From: Allolobophora icterica
Lineage: Eukaryota; Annelida; Clitellata; Crassiclitellata; Lumbricidae
Length of the DNA: 64,000 nucleotides
Direction: 5' to 3'
Assembly: GCA_963556255.1 (NCBI GenBank)
Contig: OY744605.1
Coordinates: 38,473,108 to 38,537,107, forward strand
Position 1 is the stretch's first letter; every line of letters begins with the position of its first letter. The notes under the pieces were generated by a model, which saw only the letters and a list, made by a program, of their open reading frames with translations, searched no databases and was not told the origin of the DNA. Positions 37,101 to 50,300 of the stretch are shown here, one piece after another. The position numbers were made by a program, and so were the translations under genes.

Positions 37101-40100
37101 GAACAAGCCTAGTTCAGGCCAGGAAGAAGCACCATTGATCAACTATTCACAGTGAAACAGATACTTGAAAATAGCATTGAACACAACCAGAAAGTCTTCA
37201 TCAACTTCATAGACTTCAAACAAGCATTTGACAGCATATGGGATGATGGAATGTGGAGAGCAATGCAAAACTCAGGAAGACCAGAGAAACAAATCAAACT
37301 TGTACAAGAGATATATTGAAAATCATCTAATGTCATAAAAGTAGATAAAAAAGATCACAGAACACTTTCACACGTAAACGGGAGTATGACAAGGATGTAT
37401 CTTATCACCATACCTATTTAACCTAGAACTAGAAGCAGTAATGTCACGCAATCTAATTAACACCGAGGCAGGAGTCAAATAACTAAAGGGTGAATAATCT
37501 CTGATATGCTCATGACATTGGCCTCCTCATTAGAAGTGGACTAGAACTACAGGACATTATGACACAGATAGACAAAACCAGAAGAAGATTCAGCCTAACG
37601 ATCAATGCAGAAAAAACAACAGTTTTCAGTAGGTATTGAAAAGACCAAAGGACCCGGTAAGTATCAAGAAGAAGCTATTGAGCAAGCACCAGTAGAGCAA
37701 TTAGTCTATCTAGGAGGCTAATAGCCGCAGATGGAAGCAGCGAATAGGACATAAAAAGAATTGGACACACTTCAAAAGCATTTGAAATAATAAATAGGAT
37801 ATGGAGAAGCAGAGAAATAACAAAGAAAACCGAGGCAAAACTATAAACGACATTGATACAACCCATTTTCCTATACAGACTGGAATGATTGCTGGACAAT
37901 GTGAAAGCATGATGAGAAAAGAATACTCACAGCAGAAACTAACTGGCTGTGGAAAATTGCAGGGATTTCAAGACCACAGAAAATATGAAATGAAGAAATA
38001 TAAAGACAATCACTAAGTATCCTAATGATTGGTATGGATCCAGGTATCTTTAGGAATGCTAGACTAAGACGTTCAGCAAGAACTCCGACGGTTGGGAGTT
38101 TGGACATGTAGACAGAATGACAACTGACTGAATTTCACACTGCACTGCATGCAAGACTCGAAGGAAAGAGAAACAAAAGCAGACCAAAACTATGCTGGAT
38201 TATACAGTATAAATGAGGACATAACATCACCTGAACTAACGCTGAGAGAAGCAATGGATTTCACAAATGATACGGACAATGGAGATCATTTATTCGTGCG
38301 TATCGCTGCCACTGCCAAATGCTGGCATCAGAAACTGATAATGACGACACCGTTACAATGATATGTCCAAATGCAGGCTGATAATGACTGCAAGAGTACA
38401 GCAAGTAAGAGTGGAATAAAGAGACATGTGAAACTTGACAAGCCAATCTGTGTGGCTAGTCAGTCCAAGGATTGACTATACAGGAGTTATGCATTCACAT
38501 CCACAATTTAGCTGCGCACTTCATCTAAGAAGAAAGGCAGTCCCTTACGCTAGTAGCCCTGAGGCAGCCATGGGTTTGAAGTGTTAGTGACTTTTCTTAG
38601 CCTCAGCATATGAGGGTGGGTGTCCTGTCCTCCCTCGCTGTCTCCTCTTCCCAGCGACAGTGTACGGTCAGTGTACTCATTATAGCTGAGTTTGCTAGAG
38701 GAGCACATGCGGAGCAGAAATCTCAAATAAAATTGCTGCCCTGGTGGGGATTTCAACCTCTGACCTCCTTTGACAGTCTAGCATACTAACTACTACACTA
38801 TCGAGCACCCCTTGATATAAACACCGCAATAAAAAGCAACTTCAAAATGTGTCAAATAGCCATGTATACAGAGCCCCTCACAGGCTCTTAAGAAATGTAA
38901 CAGAAATGCTCTGCTTACAATACATCACAATATAATTCAATCAACACTGTGCTATTCGTTTATGATAAAAAGTCTTTTCCTTCTGCTGAACAAGTGACCA
39001 TCCTGAACTTTTCACTGTGCAGCATAGATGTTTTGCAGAAGTTTAGGAATAAATTGCTAAATAAACTGTGAAGAAGCTTCACTGCAGCCAATGCTACAAA
39101 AGCTGTATTGTGCCAAACAAACAGTGAAAACTGTTCCAAAAATTTGTTTATACCAATGTCAATGGCCTTTGTTGCCATGTCATTAAACTGTTGGACCCAT
39201 CAGCCAATGCATTGTTAAAATGGTTAATAAAGAACTGTCAAAACAATAGAAAGCATTTTGCTAACCACACATGCTTCAGAAGTATCCGCCTTCATACTTT
39301 CATTTTCAGACTGAAACAAATTCATCATCACAACAATGTGCAATCTATATTGGATAAACACTCTCTTGCTTCTGCTGAACATGTGGCCATCCTGAACTTT
39401 TCACAGTACAGCATAAATGTTTTGCAAAGGTTTAGGAATAAACTGTTAAATAAACTGTGAAGAAACCTCACTACAGCCAATGCTGCAAAAGCTGTATTAT
39501 GCCATACGAACAGTGAAAATGTTCAAAAAATTTGTTTCTACCAATACGAATGGACTTTGTTGCCAAAAGATGTTATTAAAATGTTGGTTAAATCAGCCAA
39601 TGCATTTGTTATAAGAGTTAATAAAGAACTATCAAAAGCAGAGAAAGCATTTTGCTAACCATGACTGCTTGAGAATCCACCACTGATGGTTCTTCATCTT
39701 CTGACTGAAACAAATTAATCATCAGAACAAATGTACTATCTATTTTGGATAAAAACTCTATAGCTCCTGCTGAACAAGTGACCATCCTCAACTTTTCACA
39801 GTACAGCATAAATGTTTTGCAGAGGTTTAGGAATATACTGTTAAATAAACTGTGAAGAAAGCTTTACTGCAGCCAATGCTACAAAAGCTGTATTAATGTA
39901 TTATGCCATACGAACGGTGAAAATGTTCCAAAAATTTATTTCTAGCGACATCGGTGTCCTTTGTTGCCATTAAGATGTCATTAAACTGTTGGATCGATCA
40001 TCCAATACATTGTTATAAAGGTCAAAAAAAGAACTGTCAAAACCATAAAAAGCATTTTGCTAACCATGACTGCTTGAGAAGATCCCACCACTGAGGGTTC

Positions 40101-41329
40101 ATATTCTGACTGAAACAAATTCATCATCAAAACAAATGTACTATCTATTTTGGATAAAAACTCTAATGCTTCTGCTGAACAAGTGACCATCTTCAACTTT
40201 TCACAGTAAAGCATAAATGTTTTGCAGAGGTTCAGGAATAAATTGTTAAATAAACTGTGAAGACGATTCACTGCAGCCAATGCTAAAAAATCTGCATTAT
40301 GCCATATGAATGATGAAAACTGTTCCAAAAATTTGTTTCTACTGACGCCTTAACCCTTTGCATGCCAGATAGTTTTAGCTTTTGTTCTGGCCACGGCCAG
40401 ATATTTTTACAAGTTCAGGTCCATTTCATACCTTAATGGTAAAAACATTATATCTCATCAAATACTGGAGATAGAGCAAAAGTTTAACTATGAAATTTGT
40501 TTAGAATTGAATTCTGTACAAATATTTGGCATGCATTTTTTGGTATGGGCTTGTTCTATTTAGGTGCGGTGGTCTTAAAAGGCGTTATAACAAAAATACA
40601 CCACAATGTCACTATGGTGTATAATAAAAGCTGCAAATAATGTTTATAATTGTTCCTTTAAAATGTATTGTGGCGAAATACACCCGCCACCAGCACCAAT
40701 CAACATCAACTTCATTAGCAACCAGCCCCTTAGCTACCAGCCTTCTGGGCAACCATCCTACTTTGCAACCAGATACAAGGCAAGGTTCAGCCTCTTAGCA
40801 ACCAGCCTCCAATAACGACAGGCCTCTTTAGCAACCAGACTCAAGGTCAGCCTCACTCTAGCAGTTTCCTTAGCAACCAGCCTTAGCAACTGCCTTCCTT
40901 CATTGGCTTATTTGTTCATTTACTCATTCGTTCATTCAGTCAGTCATTCATTTACTCATGTAGTCATGTTTTCATAAGATGTCATTGAACTGTTGGATCA
41001 ATAATCCAATGCATTGTTATAAGGGTTAATAAAGAACTGTCAAAACCATACCACAGCTGCTTGAGAAGAAGCTGCCACTGAGTATTCATCTTCTGGCTAA
41101 AACAAATTCAACAATGGAACAAATATCTTATGCAAGTGTGATGAATTTTTCTGATTATTAGATACTTTACCTCCTCCTTGTCTTTTAGAGCATTTCCTTT
41201 GTCCTCATCCCATTCCATCTACATTTTGTCTTACTCTCTTCTTCACATGTCATGCATTCTGTACTATGTTGCTTTCTTTTGCAGCTACTTTTTCCTTACC
41301 CTTTCTATCATTATCAACTTATCATGTAT

Positions 41330-41360
<31 letters not shown>

Positions 41361-44300
41361 CACTGTGTCCTGATGAAAAGTAGACCCCAAGAAAAAGTGT
41401 CATAACTCGGTCAAAACGTGTAGCATATGCCTGAAATTTTAAACACAGCAACACTAGCCATATTGCCACCAAATCGTAACGCCGTTTGGAAATGTTGATG
41501 AGTTTGTCAAGTTTATCAACGTTTCAGATGCAGTACTGAAGAGAGGAAATTTTCAACATACACAATTTTGACAAACGTTTAGGGGTCTACTTTTCATTGG
41601 GCAGCTACTTCACATTCAACAAGACAGTGCCTCTGCGCACTGAGCATACGAGACCATTGCTCTGCTGTCCCGGGAAACACCCGACTTCATATCCCCGCAG
41701 CTGTGGCCGCCCAACAGTCCAGACCTCAATCCAGTTGACTATCAAATCTGGAGTGTACTGGGGATCGCGCTTATCGTTCCCGCATTCGTGACGTTAATCA
41801 CCTGAGGGCGCATCTGATTGAAGAGTGGCAGCTGTTTGACCACGTGATCATCGACCGGGCCAACAAACAGTGGCGTCCACATCTACGGTCGTGTGTCTGT
41901 GAACAAGGGGACATTTTGAACACCAGCTCTAGCTGAACTTCACTTCCTTATGGCTCTTGCATGTTGGAAATTTTTTCTTTTCAGTACTGCATCTCAAACG
42001 TTCTTAAACTTGACAAACTCACTAACATTTCCTAACGGCGTTACGATTTGGTGGTAATATGGCTACTGTTGTTGTTTTTAAAATTTCAGGCAACTGCTAA
42101 AGGTTTTGACCGGTTATGACACTTTTTCTTGGGGTCTACTTTTCATCGGGACACAGTGTATATACATATACACGGTGAGTCAGAAAAAAACGTGCCCCTA
42201 CATATTTTGCTTAACTTCGTCAGAAATCAGGTTATGTTAACGAAATTTTAAGTAAAGATAGAAGAGTTATTACTGAGCATTGAGAAAGTTAAATTTGTGT
42301 TTAAATTGACCTCATAGGCCCTAGGCCTAGGGCATCCATGCATGCGCGAAGACGCGTACGCAACTGCATGCTTGATGGACTGGAATGAGAACGTTTGAAT
42401 CTTGCTTGTTTGTTAGCCTTCGTGAGTTCTTGAGCGCGTCGTTTCTTTAAACATTGCCGATGTAAATCAATCTTAACGATTCTCCTAACTGACGACTGGC
42501 TGATTCCTATTTCTCGAGCTATTTCTCTCTGCGTACGACGCGTTTTCGGCATAGTTTCCTGTCTGAGCACCAGCGATTCAACCTGTTCAGCACCGTCGAC
42601 AGTTCTGGCCGTTCGCGGGCGTCCGCTACCTGGTTGACGATGAAAAGATCCAGTATTATCGATCTTTGAAAGGAGAGCATTTAATCCACCACAAGTAGGC
42701 CCCTACACCCTTTATCTCAAAATTTATTTAAAAACGTTTCGCACAATAATGTTTAACCTGTCTTTCAAATGCTACGATATGTTTATTTTCTTCGGTAAAC
42801 ACCAATTTGTCGGGGTTGTCGTGACGTAACTGTAGTTTAGGCTGGTCCAGCTTTCTATAAAAAATAATTTATAGCCTATAGCCTAGCATTTCGCTAGATC
42901 ATCAAGGGTCATTATTCTGAAGTTTCATTAAAATTGAGTCATCTGTATGAATTATGTTAAGTTATGTAGGGACACGTTTTTTTCTGACTCACCGTGTAAT
43001 ATGCACAAGTACTTAGATACCAGGTACACACAATACATGCTGACAATATTTACCACTATTAAAGTAGATACATAAATTGGATAAATATATATATATATAG
43101 TGGTATTGACAGTGTATCTGGTATATAAATATTTATATTTATGTGACTTAATTCATCGCACTCACTTTGGAATGAGCTTCCTCCATTCGTTCGTTCTTCT
43201 ATTCTCTCGGGTAACGTCTCTTCCTCTTTTACTTTTCTTAAAACTTGCTTTTCTCTCAGGTCTCTCGCACTGGGAGTGCTTCTAAATGGCCCTCCCGCTA
43301 GAAGCGCTTTATAAATGTCCGAATACAATACAATACAATAAGTTCATTTGCCTATTTAACTAACTATACATATATTTGTATAAGTATAAGTAAAGTATGA
43401 ACATGTACATACATATTTTTGTTCACTTGTCAGCGAATTAAAATCAGAGAACAGCGGACAGCTCACGAGAGCAGACAAGATCAAATAAATTCAGTCGAAT
43501 TAGAGTCAGTCACATGCCTGGAATACTGGAATTCAGCACTAAAGACTCCTTACAATCAGTTCTGCTTGCAGCCAAACACCTTGTTCTCCAGCTTCCCGGG
43601 TTCACTTTAAATGTGCTGTATACAAGGCACTTCAGAGGAAGTTTGAGCCCACCCACTTCACATTATAAGGCACGCACTTAGCAAATTGGCCTTCGTGTTA
43701 TGCAGGCATCTTCTGTTTGCAGTAAAAAATAAAGGTTTTCTTAACAATTTGTCTTCAATCTATAAATTAGATATTTATCTAGACATTTCATTTAGTGTTT
43801 TTTAGTACCTCACTAAGGCACTACAATTACAGATTTACTGTTGTAATGCATTTGCAATTTTTTACTGCTACTACTATTGCTAAAACTGTAGCTGTAGATG
43901 AAAATGAAAATGCTACATACCGCGATTGATTCTTGTGCACTTGCTTGCATTGAGGGCTGCCAGGTGAAATAAAACCATCATCAAGACAAAGTACGAAATG
44001 AATAGCAAAGTTTAAACAATCAGTGAATCATTTTGAAGATGACAGGATATTTTAAAGCTGAACAGTGCAAAACCTGTCTACGTGCCCATTAAAATAAAAT
44101 AAAATGCTTACAGAAAATGTCATAAGAAAAAATTCTGATAAAAAATGCAGTTAAATCAATAAAGTTAATCAAGTCAGTTTTAAGTACATGACCACATCCA
44201 GTTTTGATTTTTCCAACTTTATGAGTGCTTTCTCAGGCATAATAACATTAATATGTATGGTATGTATGGAGGTGTGCAGGTATGGTAATATTTCACTGGA

Positions 44301-47300
44301 CAGTCATATAATGACTTCTTGGACACTCTTGAAGGCACTCCTTGCTTGTATAATTATCATTCCCCAACACAACATCACCTGGGGAAAAAGTGCCAACTAG
44401 CAGTGAAGGCTGTTTCCTACTGCTCAAGCATTATACCCTAGAAAATAAACGAACACAGCATACTTTAACACCATTTATGCAGTAAGAAGTGACACTGAGA
44501 GGTTCTCTGAAGGTGCTGTGCTAATGTCCAGTCCAGAAAATACTCAGTAAATACACACTGTACATTCATACACTCTACTGCAAGTAATTGTAAACAGTAA
44601 CTTCACTTGTGCTGGTATCCAGTGCATGAAAATCAACCAATGACACAGCAAAACCAAACCATAATCAGGTCAATATCCAGATAATCAGTCCTTTAAGACA
44701 GTATTAACGCAGTGCGTGATTTACATAATGCTAAGTCTACTTGCCCTGATATAGTCCAGTGAAGCAGATTCACTTTCTGGAGGTGCCACAGACTGTCAAA
44801 CAAAATCAAGTGATCCACGTAAGCATAAACTTTCACATCATTAGAGCCTACTTACTACAACAAAAATTGTCAATTCTCACAAAAAACTTCTTTGCAACTT
44901 TCATGTGATACTGATAGTGAGCATACGACTTCTAGCACACATGAATCTGCACAAAACCCATGCACAACTTATGCCAAAATACTGTTACTGCCACAGACCC
45001 TTATACCATCTGTGGAAAACAATTCAAGCTGCTGCTTGTCCTGCAACTACAACAAAGGCCTATATATATAACTATGTTAAACAAACTAAATATTGTTGGT
45101 CTTACATATGATGTCATTTTGACTTTCTAGTCAATGCAATGCAAGTTAGATTCTGCTGCTATATTTAGACATTAACGTAAATTATATTAAAAAGTTAGAT
45201 ATTCTATTTCATGTAATGTAAATTAGCTTTAGTACTTGAGGTAAATTCGTTTTCAATAAGCATGGACTGAAGCTTAACTTCCAATCAACCATTATTAGCT
45301 TTGTGACAATGGTATAAGTTTCAGACTAGAGCAGAAAGCACTCTTTAAATGGTTTTCAGTAACAACAGAATACTAACACGACAGTCCACATGAGCACATT
45401 GCACATGAGCACAATGGCAATGGTTGTCTTGATGCTCAATTTAACTAATTTAAGCTGAAAAAAACATATAAGTTTCAAATTCTCACAAAAAACTTCTTCA
45501 CAATTTTCATATGATACTGATAGTGAACATAACACACTTCTAGCACACATGTATCTGCACAAAACATGCACATCTTATGTCAAAATACTAAGTGCCACAA
45601 ACCTGTATATAATCTGCAGAGGACCGTTCAAGTTGCTCCGAGTCCTGAAACAACAAAGACTTATATCAATAACTATTGTAAAACATACTACTAAATATTG
45701 TTGGTCTAAATATGGTTGTACTCTGCTATGGCTCAAACCCTGGCAACCTAGCACCTAATTTAACCTAGATGTCTTATCTAAATTTATGCCTGCGAGTGTC
45801 GCCGAGTGTATCGAAGAAGGACAAATGGTAGCTATTCTACATTAAAGACTAATAATTATAAGACAAAACTGACATAAATCAAAAGTTAACAAAATTCACC
45901 CAAGTATATATTATTGATATAGACACAGAACTGAACAGGTGCATGATTTCATCAAAGTTTAGTTATTGTGGATTAGAGAGTGACACGGTGACAGAAAAGT
46001 GTCCCCATTCCCACCCCGCATTTGTATTTTTAACCCCATCCCTCCCGTCCCCGCAGGACCATGTCCCCATACCCTCACCATCCCCGCAACCTTCATCTCC
46101 ATCCCCTCACCATTCCCGCATAATGGATTTTCATCCCCGCAATGTCTCCACGTCTTAAAAGTAAGAAATATTACTCGTAATATTATAATTTATGGCACAT
46201 TGAAATTTATTAAATTGCAAACACTATATATTCTGCGCCTCAGCTTGTTTGTTGTGTAATCCGTGAATGAATAGAAGATCATTTATAGTGTTATAAATCA
46301 GCTGAAAATAAATGAATAAATGAAATTTGTGAACTCTGTAACCATTATCGCGGTATTACCGCAGCTTCCATACCCATTCCCGCCGTATTACCGTACAGTG
46401 TATCCCCATTACCGTGCTCTTACCGCAATTGTTTTACAAATCTACCCCATTCCCGCGGGATTCCCGCGGTTACCGCGGAATTTCCGCGGTAACCGTTACC
46501 GTGTCACTCTCTATTGTGGATACATGTAATGCTACAGCACTCAAACTCTACACTATTAACATCAATTATAATAATTGTAGAAACCCCTTAAAACTCTACA
46601 AAATCTATTTTTCTTTTTTCTAAAAGTACACACATACATACATTTATATGTATATCACAGTATGTATATGTACATATCTATAATTAGCAAAAGTTAAAAC
46701 CAAAAAATCACATAAATGTCTTACTCACTTCTGCCTTTAACTAATTCCTACAAAGTGGGTAATATAAATATGCTTGCATTAATTGTGGCTAATTGCAAGC
46801 ATATATTAACCCATTCCCACTGGAATTTGTTTTCAAAATTCAGTAAACTGACAGTACACATGCTAGAACAACAGCAACATTTACAACAAGGGTTACAGCT
46901 AAGTGTAATAAAATGTACATTTTCTGATTCAGTGGAGTTCTGACTCTGAAATGTATACTGTATTGTGAATAAAAGTTGAGCTGTATAGCAGCCTAATGAC
47001 AAAGTGCAAAACAGTCACTGATGCACAGATGGACATTGCATTTCTCACAGCTGGCTGCAGCTTTAGTGTCTAAGTTGTATCAGTCTGAGGGCTTTTATGT
47101 TGGAATTTGTACTTTATCGAGCACATAGATTTCATTATCTGCACATGGATTTTCTTATCTGCTTGTTTTCAACCTTCAATTCGTCAATAATTTTGACGAT
47201 AAACAACGAAAAACCCATCATCTGTATGTTCAAAATGCATCTCAGAACTGCCAACACCTACATGCATTTTTCCATCACTTTAGAGTCTTTTTTCTCACAA

Positions 47301-50300
47301 TAAATCTAACGGTGGCCGATTGGTTAGAGTGCTCGGCCTGTAACGTGGAGAGTACGAGTTCAAGCCTCACCTGAGGCAGTTACTGTGTTCAAAGGAAACC
47401 TGAGCAAGTCCTTCACTCACAAATTGCTCTGTGCTATCAATGCCCTGTCACATGGTCGTGTGCACTTCTGAACTTTGGAAAAGCACAATATCAAACACAG
47501 TTGTATTGTGTTGTATTGTATAAAATCTGACAAGAAATTTGATGCAAAAATGTAAACAAAAATTCTGCAGGCATCCCTGATGTCATCCTAAGGCATGATG
47601 TTATTATACCATAAATATTTTCTAGCCTATTTCACTGCCTTCCTTATCGGGTCGCTAGCCGATCTGTTGCCAATGGATTAAGCTGATGAGTGTAAATAAG
47701 CATATATAATTATATTTGGCTAGAATACCTGGTTGGTAGTCTTCTGTCCAGGAGTTTGCCTGAGAAGCTGGAAATAATGACTAAAATCAGAAACTGTATA
47801 AACATATATTCATTAATATTACGTGCAAAACAACATAAAAAAGACTCTAACACTTACATGCCAGATGTGTGTGCATGAACACACAATGAACAGTCACAAT
47901 TAGGCTTTACGTCAAAAGACAACAACCACTGTTTATACATGTAATTCAATGAACAATAGACTATATGGACAGCATCTCATAATTTCCTCAAAATCATTTT
48001 TAACAAAATCAAAAGTTTCTCACACACAAAGTTGAGTATTACTATGTTTTCCGTTTTTGTCAAATTGCAAATCAGTTTCATATATTAAAAAAGCATGTAA
48101 TTAGATTAATATTTTTGCACAGACAAGAATAATTCTTAAAAGGTGATACAAAAATAAATGTGGCAAAATATGAAAAACACAAAATATCAGAAATTTACTA
48201 TGCCAGTAAAAGCTGCTCCTAATTAGAACTGCTATAGGTTCCTGCGAATAAGCTGATTTTGTTAATATTACCTCATTATGCGCTTAACAGATCTAGAGTT
48301 TACAATTTTAATAAAATTTTACATGGCTTACTTGTTGTTATTATTATTATTACAATTATTATCGTTATTATTATTCAGGTATTTATATTGTACCCATTCA
48401 TGAATAACTTCGAAAGTGTAGGCAGCTGGTAAAAGATAAGTCCAGAATTATTTGCAAACAAGATAAGAGCAAGAGAAAGGTCCTGCAAAGCTGGTGGTAC
48501 AAGCAGATGACAAAATGTGCATGAAAATCATCGAAACCAGTCTTTTGGTAAGTTAGGACAAACAGCTGAGCTTAACTTAGTCCTAATGACTTAACTTAGT
48601 CCTGATGGGATTAAGTATGACTCGTATGCAAAAGTCTTCTAGTTACTTCCCCAAACTGGGATACAATGAGTTCTCATGTTCAGCTCAAGAAAGTGACTTT
48701 CTAACCATTTCTAGCAATGATTCTGTGCTGAACAAACATGCAGCAACTCATTGCACTCTGTCATTGCACTACAGTTTCCTTGAATGCCTACTCAACTTAA
48801 ACTGATCTATGAGTATTATTGACTTCTCTCTCACATTCACATACTGATCACAGTGATCACAAATCATGCATAATATGCAGACTTAAACTGGAGTAATGTA
48901 AAATGAATCTTACCACAGATGAAACAGGTGTTATATAATCATCTCCCATCTGACTCTGACAAAAAAACACATCACAACAACATGCAATCACATAAGATAA
49001 ACATCTACATTTCAGCTGCTCCTCGTCAAGCTCATACCAATAGAATATTAATGAAATACAAATTAGCATCAGTACACCATTGAGCTGGTTTGCACCAATT
49101 AAATTTCACAGTAGGGCTACTATTTATGCATGCTTGGTTCAATTATCCATCAAAACACCCATTGGACACAGGACCCCGCTAGATCTGAGGTATACAAAAT
49201 GAACATAAAGGGAGTGAGGACAGAGCCCTGGGGTAGTTTCGAGGTATACAAAATGAACAGAAAGGGAGTGAGGACAGAGCCCTGGGTAGTTCATATAGAA
49301 TTGGGGTCCAAGCAAAGAGGATTGGTCCAAAAACAACAAAAGCAGATATGGACAATTGATACTCACTTAGATGGTGACATTTCATGTTATAAGTTTAAAA
49401 TTTTACAATTTTTGAAAATGTTCAATGTTACTGAACAAATATATCATATATGAAATACATTGCGAGAATGTCTTACATATTAGTCGTGGGTGAAATACAT
49501 CTATTTTGTTATGATCACAATTTCATTTTGTTCTTTTGTAGGATGGTACAGAGGGGAGAAGAGAGCCGTGAAGTTTGCTGGCGAGACTCACTGACCACTT
49601 AAGCAATTGCTACTTCTGCATGGTGGATCCTTCCAAATGTTAGACTGGCAAGAGGCACCTGCTATCACATATCCGAACCTTCCTTCATCCATCACCCAGT
49701 GCCCTGAGTTTCCAGAACCCACTTTTCTGGAGCAAAAGCAGCCATCTTCAGAAAAGAACAGTAAGTCAGAGAGCTAGGAAAACGTTGGAGATCCAGATTA
49801 CAATTTCTGAACTGAAGAGAGAAACCCATACCATTCCAACCAAAAAGACCTCAATGACTTGATCAGAGATCTTGGTCTCACCATGTCCAATGCAGAGCTT
49901 TTGATGTCTAGGCTCATGTAGTGGAATTGTTGGATGAAAGTGTGCAAGTCACAGACTAGAGGAAGCATCACCAAACATTTTCCAGCTTCTTCAAGAGTCA
50001 AGATGGGATCTGCTTCTGCCACACTGTGATTGGTCGGTTCAAGGCAACTGGAATCGACTGTAACCCAAAAGAGTGGCGGCTCTTCATTGACAGTTCATCC
50101 AGAAGCCTCAAAGCCGAGCTGCTCCATAAAGGGAACAAGTACCTGTCTCTTCCTCTGGGTCACTCAGTGCAAACAGAATTACAATAGCATCAAGAGCTTG
50201 CTAGGTTCCTTGCAGTATGGTGAGTATGGCTGGGATGTCATCTGAGGCTTCAAAATGGTAGCATTCCTTATGGGTTTCCAAGGCAGTTTAACCAAAAGTT

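Larger units (their letters stand above)
43921..48955 (-). other. Six microexons encoding Ser/acidic linker, all phase 0
   Basis: Minus-strand exons with polypyrimidine-AG acceptors and GT (once GC) donors: 48955-48914 SQMGDDYITPVSSV; 47767-47729 LLRQTPGQKTTNQ; 45644-45603 DSEQLERSSADYIQ; 45040-44999 DKQQLELFSTDGIR; 44792-44745 SVAPPESESASLDYIR, with a GC donor in the classic GCAAGT context; 43956-43921 PSMQASAQESIA. All lengths (42, 39, 42, 42, 48, 36) are multiples of three and read open in phase 0 from the preceding exon. Several share an acidic-Ser then DYI pattern. Each alone is too short to be certain; the shared phase is the main support. Confidence 0.62.

Noticed and set aside
39191..39460. 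89-codon plus-strand ORF in the same array
   Set aside because: Overlaps the proposed antisense microexon and is disrupted in the other units; no start context or partner exon.
39981..40328. 115-codon minus-strand ORF, and related ORFs at 39618-39809 and 38960-39178
   Set aside because: They arise because the tandem units share sequence; each runs through exon, splice sites and intron. The unit length is not a multiple of three and the frame breaks between units, so only the 45-nt windows are proposed as coding.
38890..40340. CRISPR-like regular repeats
   Set aside because: Units are about 395 bp, diverged throughout and carry spliced-exon signals; the window is eukaryotic.
46734..46760. 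Short exon-like segment (minus, TTTGTAG ... GTGAGT) of 19 nt
   Set aside because: Not a multiple of three and would shift the frame of an otherwise uniform phase-0 chain.
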